17,860 nt of DNA from an uncultured Paraburkholderia sp. (GCA_937917025.1 CALFSF010000422.1:1-17860), one strand, 5' to 3'. Positions 7,532 through 15,347 are shown, numbered from the stretch's first letter. Notes: generated by a model not told the origin, from the sequence alone. A program made the numbers and translations.

Positions 7532-8455
7532 ATGCGGGAACTGAATCAGCGGCGCTTGCGCTACTTCTTCGAGGTGTTTCAGCATGGTTCGATACGCGGC
7601 GCGTCGGAAAGCCTGAATACGTCGCCATCGGTCATCACGCGGCAGATCAAGCTGCTTGAGGAAGAACTGGGTATCGCGCTGTTCGAGCGGCATGCGCGGG
7701 GGCTGCGGCCGCTGGAGGGCGCCCATCATCTGCTCGAATTCTGCCGCGGGTTTCAGGCGCAACAGGAGCAATTCGAGGACCGTCTCTCCGCGTTGCGTGG
7801 ACTTCAGGTCGGAGCCGTGCATGTCGTCACCAGCGAAGGGTATGTGGTCGACCTGATGGGCGAGGTGATGGCGCCGTTTTGCGCAGCCTATCCGGGGATC
7901 GGCGTGAAGGTGGACGTGTTGCCCGTCAGCGAGATCGTGGAGGTGGTCGCGTCGAGTGCCGCGCACATTGGGCTTGCGTTCAATCCCGAGGTCCGTCCGG
8001 ACATCGCCTTCGTTGCCAGTTCGCCGCAGCCGGTCACATTGCTGGTGCGTGCCGATCATCCGCTTGCGCGTCGGGGAGGGCCGGTCACGCTGGCCGAGAT
8101 GCTGGCGTGTTCGCTGGCTGTCATGCCGGCCGGCAACGGGCTGGGGCAGATCGCGGCATTGCTTGCTTACGCGGAGCATCTTGAACTCAAACCTGCGTTG
8201 GTGACGAATTCGTTGTCGGTGTTGCGCGAGTTCGTCCTGGGCGGCAAAGGCGCGACGCTGATCGGCGGATACGCATCGTTGCGCGAACTGTCGACAGGCG
8301 AACTGGCCGCACTGCCGATCGACCATCCGCTTCTGGCCGGTGCCAGGGCGCGTCTGATCGTGAAGCAGGGCAGGCCCCTCGGTATCGCCGCGGAAGAGGC
8401 GTTGCGCTGGATCCGCTCGCGTCTGACGATGTTCGCGGATTCCGTGGCTGCCTGA
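7532..8455 (+). CDS. LysR-type transcriptional regulator 1
   Basis: A 307-residue LysR-type regulator of normal length. The N-terminal winged helix-turn-helix is at about residues 6-65 (RRLRYFFEVFQHGSIRGASE, then SPSVITRQIKLLEEELG and LFERHARGL), followed by a linker helix and a two-lobed periplasmic-binding-like effector domain from about residue 95. The ATG at 7532 has GGGAGG 8 bases upstream. Its divergent neighbour, the PEP mutase-like gene, is the likely target under the usual LysR arrangement; the effector would then be a substrate or product of that pathway. Its stop is only 5 bp from the stop of the convergent amidase gene, so transcription of the two genes may interfere. The target assignment is inference. 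Confidence 0.94.
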   Translation: MRELNQRRLRYFFEVFQHGSIRGASESLNTSPSVITRQIKLLEEELGIALFERHARGLRPLEGAHHLLEFCRGFQAQQEQFEDRLSALRGLQVGAVHVVTSEGYVVDLMGEVMAPFCAAYPGIGVKVDVLPVSEIVEVVASSAAHIGLAFNPEVRPDIAFVASSPQPVTLLVRADHPLARRGGPVTLAEMLACSLAVMPAGNGLGQIAALLAYAEHLELKPALVTNSLSVLREFVLGGKGATLIGGYASLRELSTGELAALPIDHPLLAGARARLIVKQGRPLGIAAEEALRWIRSRLTMFADSVAA

Positions 8456-8460
8456 TCGGG

Positions 8461-10020
8461 CTATCGCGCAACGAATTCTTTGCGATGACGTGTTGCGCAC
8501 TCGTAGTCGTAAGCCATGCCGAGCAGCGCTGCCTCGTCCCACTGTCTTCCGACGAAAATCAGACCGAACGGCGAACCGGATGCGTAGTATCCGGCAGGTA
8601 CCGTCACGCCCGGGAGACCGGCGATGTTGATTTCGCACACCGTCGTTTCATGGACGCTTTCATCGCCATCACGCGGCGGCAGTTCATCGCGCAGTTGCGG
8701 GAACACCAGTCCGTCGAGCGCGTGCGCTTCCATCACGTCGTGGAAAATCGACAGATAGCGCTCGCGCAACGCAAAGAACGCGCCGACCGTCGAATTGATC
8801 GACGGCTGCGCCAGGGCGGCCTCGAAGCCGTCGAGGCTATACATGAACGGCAGAACGCCAGTGGCCGCGAACGGATCGTCGCTGGCGGTGGCTGCGACAA
8901 ACGCCTGCCAGCTTTTGATGGCGACATCCGGGCCCATGCGTTCGAGGTACTTCTGCATGTCGTAGGGCAGGCACTCCATTCCGCGCGCGTCGAAATGATC
9001 GGTGCCCGGCGCGGGGCGCCCGAGCGCAGCGAAGCCGCTGTTCGCAAACGGGTCGGCGATCAATACCGCGCCTCGCGTGACCAGTTCGGCCTGCGCCCGC
9101 GCGTAGTGTTGCTGGGTCTCACCGGAGAGCGGCCGGTTACGCCAGCCGGGGCCATACAACCCTAGCCGCTTGCCCGACAGCGCATGTGCGTCGAGCAGAC
9201 TGGTATAGCCGCCGCGTGGACGCTTGCCTACGCTCGCTACCGTCTTCGGATCGGCCGCGTCATAGCCGGCGAGGGCGTCGAGCACCAGCGCCGCGTCGCG
9301 GACGGTTCGGGCAATCGGCCCGACCACATCGCGTGTGCTGCCCGCCAGCGGCATGACGCCTGTATTGGGGACCAGCGCAAAAGTGGGCTTGACGCCGACC
9401 AGCGCCTGCGCGGCGGCGGGGTTCTGGATCGAGCCGCCGGTTTCTTCAGCAAGGCCGACAACGGCCATATTCGTTGCGACCGCGGCTGCGGTGCCGGCGC
9501 TGCTTCCACCGGGCATGCGCGAAGGCGCAACCGGATTGAGCGTGGGGCCGGCCCAGCTGTCGTTCGCATGGGACCCCGTCGCGCTCAGGACCGGCACATT
9601 GGTTTTGCCCAGAATGACGCACCCCGCTTCGCGCATGCGACGCACGACCGGAGAATCGGTTGACGGCATCAGATCGGTGCCGCCCGTTTTGCTGCAGAGC
9701 AGGCTCCATCCGCCCGTCGTCGGATAGCCCGCCATATCCATCGTATCCTTGACGACGACCGGAATGCCGGCGAGCGGCCCGAGCGTTTCTCCGCGTTGAC
9801 GTTTGAGGTCGATTGCGCGGGCGTCTTCGAGTGCGGCGTTGTGATCGAAGATGATGGCGTTGTAATGCGGGTTCAATGCGGCAATGCGCTCAATGTGCGC
9901 CTGCGTGAGCTGTCCGGCGGTCAGCGAGCCGTCGGCAAAGCGTGCCTGAATATCGGGGATCGTCAGTGCGGTGAGATCGTCGTGCAGCGTGTCGTTTTTC
10001 ATACGTGGATGGAAGTTCAT
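8461..10020 (-). CDS. Amidase-signature hydrolase, full-length form
   Basis: A 519-residue amidase-signature enzyme of typical length. The catalytic triad is visible as Lys91 (IPVVVKDTMDMAG), Ser173 (MPGGSSAGTAAA) and nucleophile Ser197 (LAEETGGSIQNPAA), with the standard 24-residue gap between serines. The N-terminal helical region and C-terminal block (ETTVCEINIAGLPGVTVPAG) are present; there is no signal peptide, so it acts in the cytoplasm. The start at 10020 is the first ATG; another in-frame ATG at 10002 is possible and neither has a clear ribosome site. It is the last gene of a five-gene minus-strand row, 54 bp after the SDR gene. Substrate is unknown; the GSIQNP context, rather than GSIRxP, marks a different subgroup from the amidase at 4749-5954. 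Confidence 0.93.
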   Translation of the reverse strand: MNFHPRMKNDTLHDDLTALTIPDIQARFADGSLTAGQLTQAHIERIAALNPHYNAIIFDHNAALEDARAIDLKRQRGETLGPLAGIPVVVKDTMDMAGYPTTGGWSLLCSKTGGTDLMPSTDSPVVRRMREAGCVILGKTNVPVLSATGSHANDSWAGPTLNPVAPSRMPGGSSAGTAAAVATNMAVVGLAEETGGSIQNPAAAQALVGVKPTFALVPNTGVMPLAGSTRDVVGPIARTVRDAALVLDALAGYDAADPKTVASVGKRPRGGYTSLLDAHALSGKRLGLYGPGWRNRPLSGETQQHYARAQAELVTRGAVLIADPFANSGFAALGRPAPGTDHFDARGMECLPYDMQKYLERMGPDVAIKSWQAFVAATASDDPFAATGVLPFMYSLDGFEAALAQPSINSTVGAFFALRERYLSIFHDVMEAHALDGLVFPQLRDELPPRDGDESVHETTVCEINIAGLPGVTVPAGYYASGSPFGLIFVGRQWDEAALLGMAYDYECATRHRKEFVAR

Positions 10021-10074
10021 GAGTGAGCGTGCGAATGCCGGATCGGTCGGCGTCGTGCGTGAGATTTCCGCGTG

Positions 10075-10809
10075 TTAGCTGCTCTGCGCGGTGGGGCGAA
10101 TGACGATTTCGTTCACATCCACTTCCTCGGGCTGTTCGATCGCATACGCAATGGCACGGGCGATCACGTCCGCGCCAATCGCGATCTCATAGGCAGTTTT
10201 CGAATCGCTTGCCCACTGCGCGTGGGTGATGTGCTCCGGCAATTCAGTCTGGACGACGCCAGGTGAAATCAGCGTCGAACGGAGAAACGGGCCGGCCTCC
10301 TGTCTGAAGCCTTCGGAGAGGGCACGCACCGCATGCTTGGTGGGGCAGTACACGGTCGCGCCCGCGCGCACGCGATGTCCGGCGATCGACGCGATGTTGA
10401 CGACATGACCGCGACCTTGTGCCCGCATCACGGGCAGCACCGCGCCGATGCCGTGCAGCACACCCTTGATGTTCACGTCGACCATCCGGTCCCATTCGTC
10501 GGGACCGGTTTCGTCCAGCGGGCCGAGCAGCATGATGCCGGCGTTGTTGACCAGCACGTCGATCCTGCCCGCGCGTTGCACGGCTTGAGCGATGAATGCG
10601 TTCATGCTCTCGCGGCTCGTGACGTCCAGCGCCGCGGCGTATGCGTTACCGCCGGCGGCCCGGATGTCGGCGACGATGCGTTCGAGCCGCTCCACGCGTC
10701 GTGCGCCGAGGAAAACGGTTGCGCCCGATTGTGCGAGAAGGCGCGCGCTGGCCTCTCCGATGCCGCTACTGGCGCCCGTGATGGCGATGATTTTAGGTAC
10801 GGCGTTCAT
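10075..10809 (-). CDS. Short-chain dehydrogenase/reductase (classical SDR)
   Basis: A 244-residue classical SDR using NAD(P)H to oxidise or reduce a hydroxyl/carbonyl group. The Rossmann motif TGASSGIG is at residues 11-18, D62 lies in the LDVT cofactor loop, NNAG is at 88-91, N113 in DVNIKG, and the catalytic Ser141, Tyr154 and Lys158 (YCPTK) are all present. The start at 10809 (MNAVPKIIAITG) has GAAGGA at 10818-10823 with 8-base spacing; an upstream in-frame start at 10941 would overlap the permease gene and add 44 residues unlike any SDR. Arg residues after the glycine motif (GARRVER) suggest NADP(H) preference, a family-level inference. It sits between the ACS permease and amidase genes, so it probably acts on the same imported compound. 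Confidence 0.92.
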   Translation of the reverse strand: MNAVPKIIAITGASSGIGEASARLLAQSGATVFLGARRVERLERIVADIRAAGGNAYAAALDVTSRESMNAFIAQAVQRAGRIDVLVNNAGIMLLGPLDETGPDEWDRMVDVNIKGVLHGIGAVLPVMRAQGRGHVVNIASIAGHRVRAGATVYCPTKHAVRALSEGFRQEAGPFLRSTLISPGVVQTELPEHITHAQWASDSKTAYEIAIGADVIARAIAYAIEQPEEVDVNEIVIRPTAQSS

Positions 10810-10830
10810 TGATACGTTCCTTCGTGAGAT

Positions 10831-10851
10831 CATTTCGTCGCGAACGAAATG
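10831..10851 (-). promoter_or_regulatory. Perfect 8-bp hairpin just upstream of the SDR ribosome site
   Basis: CATTTCGT (10831-10838) and ACGAAATG (10844-10851) form a perfect inverted repeat with a 5-nt loop, ending 8 nt before the SDR ribosome site (10818-10823). The leftmost transcribed arm plus loop can also pair with the end of the permease coding sequence: TCGCGAACGAA at 10838-10848 is the reverse complement of TTCGTTCGCGA at 10907-10917. It is either an operator (the CGNNCG-centred palindrome is TetR-like) or an RNA switch between two exclusive hairpins. Confidence 0.45.
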
Positions 10852-10894
10852 GCGACCGGGGCCGGCGTGCCCAGCGTTGCTGCGCCGGGTTTCG

Positions 10895-12217
10895 CTATGA
10901 CTGGTGTTCGTTCGCGAGCTGGATGCGTGTCGAGGCGCCACGGGAGCGGTTGATGGTAGTGAGCAGAATCGCGCCCAGCAGGGTGATGCCGACCATCACG
11001 TAAAGTCCGGCTTCCAGCGAGCCCGTTCGAGTTCGGGCCCAGCCGATGATGGTCGGGCTCACAAATCCGCCGAACGAGCCGATCGTGTTGATCAACGCAA
11101 TGCCGCCAGCGGCTGCGCTGCCTTTCAGATGTTCGGACGGAATGGCCCAGAATACGGTATAGGCGGCCCAGATCATCGCCGTGGCGATTGACATGCAGGT
11201 GAGCGACAGCGCGAGGTGTCCACCGCTGCGGGCGGCCAGCGCAAGCGCAATCGCGCCGAGGGCGGCCGGCACGGCGCTGTGAATGCGCCGCTCGCCCAGC
11301 CGGTCCGAACGCCGGCCGATCAGGAACATCGCGACGGCAGCGACGATATAAGGAATCGCCGCGTAGTAGCCGATCTGCATGGTGTCGGTGACGCCGTCCG
11401 ATTTGAGGATGGCGGGCAACCAGAAGCTCACGGTAAAGATGCCGCAAATGATGCAGAAGTAGGTGACGGCCATCAGATAGATGCGCGGGTCGCGCAGCAC
11501 CTGTGAGAACGCGTGATGGCGCGGCGATGCATGCGCCAGTTCCTGCTCGAGCAGTGCTTTCTCTTCGGTGTTCAGCCACGCCGCGTCGGCGGGACGGTCT
11601 GACAGCACCCGCAGCGAAAGCAGACCGAGCAGCACGCAGGGCAGGCCTTCGGCCAGAAACATCCATTGCCAGCCAGCGAAACCGGCCGTCCCCATGAAGC
11701 GTGTCATGACCCAGGTCGAGAACGGTCCACCGACAATGCCCGCGATCGGACCGGCCAGCATCACGATCGCCGTGACTTGCGCCATGCGTCGCGGTCCGTA
11801 CCAGTAGGTCAGATAGAAAATCATGCCGGGCGCGAAGCCGGCTTCGAATACACCCAGCAGGAAACGCGTGACGTAAAACGACGTTTCGTTGTGGACGAAC
11901 ATCATGCTCGCGGACGCCAGACCCCAAAGGATCATCACGCGACTGATCGTTTTGCGCGCGCCGATGCGGGGCATGAGCAGGTTGCTCGGAATTTCGAACA
12001 GTACGTAACCGAGGAAGAAAATGCCTGCACCCAGGCCGTAGACCGCGTCGGAGAAACGCAGATCGCTTTGCATCTGCAACTTGGCAAAGCCGACATTGAT
12101 CTTGTCGAGGTTCGCGAAGGTATAGCAGACCAGCAGGAACGGCAGGATGCGCCAGTCCAGCTTTGAATGAAGTTGGCGCGTCTTCAGTGTCTTTAGGTCT
12201 TCTCTTGCGGCCAGCAT
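10895..12217 (-). CDS. MFS permease, anion:cation symporter (ACS) family
   Basis: A 440-residue inner-membrane permease with about 12 membrane segments in two halves of six. It matches the ACS group, which imports organic anions such as tartrate, glucarate or phthalate with H+. Landmarks are DWRILPFLLV then NLDKINVGFA (residues 36-45) in TM1, GYVLFEIPSNLL and MPRIGARK (70-89), RFLLGVFEAGFAPG and YWYGPRRMA (118-146), and LSDRPADAAWL between the halves. The start at 12217 has TGGAGG with 6-base spacing; the frame stays open to 12343 but the extra residues are not membrane-like. It lies upstream of the SDR and amidase genes on the same strand, which suggests a transported acid or amide that these enzymes then process. 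The true substrate is unknown. Confidence 0.92.
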   Translation of the reverse strand: MLAAREDLKTLKTRQLHSKLDWRILPFLLVCYTFANLDKINVGFAKLQMQSDLRFSDAVYGLGAGIFFLGYVLFEIPSNLLMPRIGARKTISRVMILWGLASASMMFVHNETSFYVTRFLLGVFEAGFAPGMIFYLTYWYGPRRMAQVTAIVMLAGPIAGIVGGPFSTWVMTRFMGTAGFAGWQWMFLAEGLPCVLLGLLSLRVLSDRPADAAWLNTEEKALLEQELAHASPRHHAFSQVLRDPRIYLMAVTYFCIICGIFTVSFWLPAILKSDGVTDTMQIGYYAAIPYIVAAVAMFLIGRRSDRLGERRIHSAVPAALGAIALALAARSGGHLALSLTCMSIATAMIWAAYTVFWAIPSEHLKGSAAAGGIALINTIGSFGGFVSPTIIGWARTRTGSLEAGLYVMVGITLLGAILLTTINRSRGASTRIQLANEHQS

Positions 12218-12244
12218 GTCGTCCTCCAGATAAAGTGCGCTTAT

Positions 12245-12266
12245 GGTCCGTACACAAAAATGGACC
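12245..12266. promoter_or_regulatory. GGTCC-N12-GGACC inverted repeat upstream of ACS permease gene
   Basis: A 5-bp inverted repeat with a T-rich spacer (minus strand) lies 28 bp upstream of the permease start. On the minus strand TTGATC is followed after 17 bp by TGTACG, a weak promoter-like pair that overlaps the repeat. It may therefore be an operator over an internal promoter for the permease-SDR-amidase genes. Support is weak. Confidence 0.28.
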
Positions 12267-12290
12267 GGCAAGATCAACATCTGGCGGGCC

Positions 12291-12311
12291 GTGTTGCTGC
12301 CGGAGCAACAC
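12291..12311 (-). terminator. Strong hairpin after the GST gene (possible terminator)
   Basis: GTGTTGCT and AGCAACAC form a perfect 8-bp stem with loop GCCGG, 84 nt past the stop of the glutathione transferase gene in its direction. No T-tract follows, so it may only slow or partly stop read-through into the permease gene, or protect the upstream mRNA. Confidence 0.35.
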
Positions 12312-12394
12312 TCATGCAATCGTTGTCTCCGGGCATGTTGCAATAGCCGGCACGCGTTTCATCCCACACGCATTCCGGCTAACGCGTCCGGGCA

Positions 12395-13066
12395 CTAGTG
12401 ATTTTGCGGAAACATCGCGCGCCGGGCGTCCTCGTCCATTTCGGTCTTGAGCGTCAAGCTGCTCTTCAACGCATTGACGCGTGCGGCCGCGGGGCGCGCC
12501 GAAATCTCATCGACGAGACGCTTCACATGTCGATAACCGGAAAGACCTTGCTCACCGAAGATATAGGCCGCTGAGTTTGCCCAGCCCCATAGCGCGATAT
12601 CGGCAATCGAATATTGGCTGCCGGCAAGATAAGACGTGTGAGCGAGCCGTTGATCGAGTACCCGGTAATGCCGCTCCACTTCCTTGAGATACCGGTTGCG
12701 GGCATACGGAACCGGTTCGGGCGCATAGTGCAGGAAATGCACCGCTTGACCGGAGAACGGCGACAGACCCGTCGCAACGAGTTGAAGCCATGACAGTGCC
12801 GCCGCGCGCTCGACGGGCGCGGACGGTGTCAGCCGGCCATGTTTCTGCGCCAGATGCAGAAGGATCGCGTGAGAATCGAAGAGCGTGATGCCATCGTCGT
12901 CGAGCGCCGGTACCTTCCCGTTCGGATTGATGTTCAGGAATTCAGGCGCGTGCTGCTCTCCCTTGAAGATGTCGACGGGTTGCAGGGTGTACGGCAACTG
13001 CAGTTCTTCCAGCATCAGTGCGACTTTCATGCCGTTCGGCGTCGGGTGGAAGTAAAGGGTCAACAT
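12395..13066 (-). CDS. Glutathione S-transferase, YfcG/Nu-class-like
   Basis: A 223-residue cytosolic glutathione transferase-fold protein. The thioredoxin-like domain carries the TPNG motif at residues 9-12, NPNGKVPAL and DSHAILLHLA, which bind glutathione. The helical domain has HFLHYAPEPVPYARNRY and the N-capping motif YSIADIALWGW. The TPNG site and the APExxPYAxxRY segment are shared with E. coli YfcG, a Nu-class enzyme with disulfide-bond reductase activity on glutathione and little classical transferase activity. The start at 13066 (MLTLYFHPTPNG) has GAAGGA with 6-base spacing. It lies between the SMP-30-like and permease genes on the same strand. It could detoxify or reduce an intermediate, but GST genes often travel in catabolic clusters without a known step. 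Confidence 0.9.
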   Translation of the reverse strand: MLTLYFHPTPNGMKVALMLEELQLPYTLQPVDIFKGEQHAPEFLNINPNGKVPALDDDGITLFDSHAILLHLAQKHGRLTPSAPVERAAALSWLQLVATGLSPFSGQAVHFLHYAPEPVPYARNRYLKEVERHYRVLDQRLAHTSYLAGSQYSIADIALWGWANSAAYIFGEQGLSGYRHVKRLVDEISARPAAARVNALKSSLTLKTEMDEDARRAMFPQNH

Positions 13067-13105
13067 GTGGATTCCTTCAGTTTGAATTGAGCGGGTCAAG
13101 GGCAT

Positions 13106-13146
13106 GCACCGGCAAAGACCGCGGCGCAGCGAGCCTTGCCAGGTGC
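13106..13146 (-). repeat. Long imperfect hairpin between SMP-30-like and GST genes
   Basis: GCACC-GGCAA (13106-13115) pairs with TTGCC-a-GGTGC (13136-13146), giving 10 bp with one bulged A and a 20-nt loop. It lies 17 nt after the SMP-30-like stop on the minus strand with no T-tract. It may be a processing or attenuation hairpin between the two genes. Confidence 0.33.
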
Positions 13147-13162
13147 CTGATAAAGTGCGTGT

Positions 13163-14131
13163 CTAGAATTGCTGGAGGATGTATTCGCTGACCTTGGGCG
13201 CGTCCGGCTTGAATAGCGTGTCTATCCGCGAGTTCAGCACGTACACATGGCCATTCCTTTTCACGGCCGCGGTGGGCATCGATTGTTCGCTCTTTTGCGT
13301 GCGGACGATCGTGGCGGTTTGCCAGCCATCGGTGGAAACCAGTTCGACGGTGCGGTCCACCCCTGCGTTTTGCACGACCACCAGATGGTTGTCGTCGATC
13401 AGGTTGAATCCGTCCGCGCCTTTCAGCGGCTCTGGCAACTTCACCTGTTCGATTTTCGACGGGTCGTCGATGTCGACACGGAACAACTCGCCTGAGTTGT
13501 AATTCCCGGCCAGCAGATATCCGCCGCGATGCATTGCGATGCCGTTCAGGTTGAAGCCTTCGCCGGTTTTGAAGCGCGCGTCGCGTGCGAAGATCGACGC
13601 GTGTCCCTTTGTGTCGATACGGTAGATAACCGGCGCGAAACTGTCGGTCACATACGCGTTACCGCGGGCGTCGAGGACCAGATCGTTGGCCAGATGCGCA
13701 CCCGGATCGAGACTCGACAGATCGTAGTACGCACGCGGCGCGCCGGTGGTGGCGTCGTAGGTCGCGACGGCCGCCAGTTTGCCGCGCGTGGCCTCGTTGG
13801 TGCGTTCGCCGGCGCCCGGATCCGCGTTGGTGACCCACAGGACGTTGCGTCGGTCATCGACCAGCAGACCGAGCGTGGACACGAGACGGCTGTCCTTGAT
13901 GAAGACCGTGTACCGGCCGTCCGGCGTGACCTTTCCAACCGTGCCGTGCCGCACCGAGCCCACCATGAAGACGTGTTGCCGGGCCGACCACGTGACGCTT
14001 TCCGGATAGGTCTGGTCGGCGGTGAACGTGATGTCGGCGGCGATAGCGAGGTTCGACGCCAGCAAGGTTGCCGCCAGCGCCGCGCCGGTCCACAGCTTCC
14101 GTGCGGTGAAATGCATGTTGCGAGTTTTCAT
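13163..14131 (-). CDS. Exported SMP-30/gluconolactonase-like beta-propeller protein
   Basis: A 322-residue protein with a Sec-type signal peptide: a basic start (KTRNMHFTARK), a hydrophobic core (about residues 13-28) and a probable cleavage after Ala31 (AIA-AD), so it should act in the periplasm. The rest repeats beta-propeller blades of the SMP-30/gluconolactonase/LRE type. By analogy with SMP-30, candidate metal ligands are Glu44 (YPESVTW), Asn149 (NDLVLD), Asn196 (LNGIA) and Asp240 (GADGFN). The family hydrolyses lactones or esters, but many members have no known substrate. The start at 14131 has AAAGGA with about 7-base spacing; the frame runs to 14221 but would cover the promoter region and hide the signal peptide. 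It is the first gene of the five-gene row and divergent from LysR 2. Confidence 0.86.
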   Translation of the reverse strand: MKTRNMHFTARKLWTGAALAATLLASNLAIAADITFTADQTYPESVTWSARQHVFMVGSVRHGTVGKVTPDGRYTVFIKDSRLVSTLGLLVDDRRNVLWVTNADPGAGERTNEATRGKLAAVATYDATTGAPRAYYDLSSLDPGAHLANDLVLDARGNAYVTDSFAPVIYRIDTKGHASIFARDARFKTGEGFNLNGIAMHRGGYLLAGNYNSGELFRVDIDDPSKIEQVKLPEPLKGADGFNLIDDNHLVVVQNAGVDRTVELVSTDGWQTATIVRTQKSEQSMPTAAVKRNGHVYVLNSRIDTLFKPDAPKVSEYILQQF

Positions 14132-14257
14132 GATCGTTTCCTTTTTCCCGGCACCATGCCGTCGATTCGATGGCGTGATTGTGCTTTTGCGTGAATAGCT
14201 AAACAATCGGCTAGTATGCAAAGTCGGATTGCAATAAATGCAAAACTGGAGCGGTGG
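14132..14257. promoter_or_regulatory. Divergent control region, SMP-30-like gene / LysR 2
   Basis: These 126 bp hold the promoters of both genes. TGCAATAAATGCA (14230-14242) has the LysR T-N11-A form, with TGCA at each end (TGCA-N5-TGCA). TAGC-N10-GCTA (14196-14213) is a second imperfect dyad, and TTTTGC at 14185-14190 faces GCAAAA at 14240-14245. These sit where a LysR protein would bind to control the SMP-30-like operon and itself. A nearby in-frame start at 14216 would place this site inside the coding region. Confidence 0.45.
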
Positions 14258-15181
14258 ATGCTAAAAGACCTGGAGGTGTTCGTCGCAGTTGTCGAAGCGG
14301 GCAACTTCTCTACCGCTGCGCGCGAACTCGACGTCGCGGTGTCGTCGGTGACGCGCAGGATCGACGGCCTCGAAGCCGAACTGGGGCTCCCGCTGTTTCG
14401 ACGGGGCACGAGAAGGCTGGTGTTGACCGACGCCGGGCAGCACTTTCTCGGCACCGCGCGCAACGTGTTGCTGGAGTTGACTGAAGCTCGCGATTTCCTG
14501 TCCAGCAGCGACGCCGAGCCGCGCGGCGTGCTGACCATCGCCGCGCCGTCGGCTTTCGGACGGCGGCACGTCGCACCCGCTGTGCGATCGTTCCTGACGA
14601 AATACCCGCGCATGAAAGTCGATCTTCAGCTGAGCGACAAGGTGATTGATCTTTCGGTCGAGCGTGTCGATCTGGCGATACGGATCGGGCGTCTGGTGGA
14701 TGGCGATCTCGTGGCGACCCGGCTCGCGCCGCTACGCCGGCTGGTCTGCGCCGCACCGGCCTATCTGGAGAAAGCCGGACGTCCGGACACGCTGAAGGAA
14801 CTGGTCGATCACGAATGTCTGACGGTGTCGTCAAAACCGACGCCGCCAGGATGGTGGACCTTCCCCGGTCTGAATCGCGGCGCGCCATTGCCGGTCGGCG
14901 GACGCCTTCAGTGCGACGACACGGAGACCCTGCTCGATGCTGCTGTCGCGGGTTTTGGCGTGGTGCATCTGGCGAGCTGGCTGGTCGGGGACCTGTTACA
15001 CGAAGGTCGGCTCGTGCCGCTGTTTTCGTCCGACGACGGCAACGCCGTCAAGGACGCACCCGCGATCTACGCAGTTCGCCTGCCTGGTCGCTCGCATGTG
15101 ACGAGGGCGCGTCTGTTTCTGGAACATATTCGCGTGCACATCGGCGATCCGCCGTACTGGGACCGGCCTTTGCAGCGATGA
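14258..15181 (+). CDS. LysR-type transcriptional regulator 2
   Basis: A 307-residue LysR-type regulator. The helix-turn-helix domain begins at the start (MLKDLEVFVAVVEAGNFSTA) and continues with SSVTRRIDGLEAELGLPLF and RRGTRRLVLTDAG; the effector domain follows from about residue 90 (RGVLTIAAPSAFGRRHVAP) and shows the DLAIRIGRL segment typical of the CrgA-like subgroup. The ATG at 14258 has GGAG with 6-base spacing and brings the domain to the usual position; an upstream ATG at 14216 would add 14 residues. It is divergent from the five-gene row starting with the SMP-30-like gene and is the obvious regulator candidate. It also lies 166 bp upstream of the MlrC-like gene on the same strand, so it might read into it. 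Confidence 0.94.
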   Translation: MLKDLEVFVAVVEAGNFSTAARELDVAVSSVTRRIDGLEAELGLPLFRRGTRRLVLTDAGQHFLGTARNVLLELTEARDFLSSSDAEPRGVLTIAAPSAFGRRHVAPAVRSFLTKYPRMKVDLQLSDKVIDLSVERVDLAIRIGRLVDGDLVATRLAPLRRLVCAAPAYLEKAGRPDTLKELVDHECLTVSSKPTPPGWWTFPGLNRGAPLPVGGRLQCDDTETLLDAAVAGFGVVHLASWLVGDLLHEGRLVPLFSSDDGNAVKDAPAIYAVRLPGRSHVTRARLFLEHIRVHIGDPPYWDRPLQR

Positions 15182-15206
15182 GGACCACTCGCGCGAACCC
15201 GGCCGG

Positions 15207-15229
15207 GGCGTTGCTTGCAAGGCAACGCC
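15207..15229 (+). terminator. Hairpin after LysR 2 (possible terminator)
   Basis: GGCGTTGC and GCAACGCC form a perfect 8-bp stem with a 7-nt loop, 26 nt after the LysR 2 stop. It lacks a T-tract, so termination would be partial or Rho-assisted. It separates LysR 2 from the MlrC-like gene. Confidence 0.42.
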
Positions 15230-15347
15230 TGACTGACGAAGTTGCGCTTGCGCGCCGCGCTTCGCTAAATGACGATTGACCCGGGTTGGCGCGCTGCACG
15301 CGCGTCAGGATCGAATGCCGCCACGAGTCCCGTCCAGGAGAGCCTGA

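Noticed and set aside
10830..12311. A 493-codon minus-strand open frame over the ACS permease gene
   Set aside because: It is a one-base shifted shadow; the permease frame has the membrane segments and a good ribosome site.
12229..13159. GATAAAGTGCG occurs twice (12229-12239 and 13149-13159)
   Set aside because: Several 11-bp repeats are expected by chance in 17.9 kb, and the two sites have different positions relative to genes.
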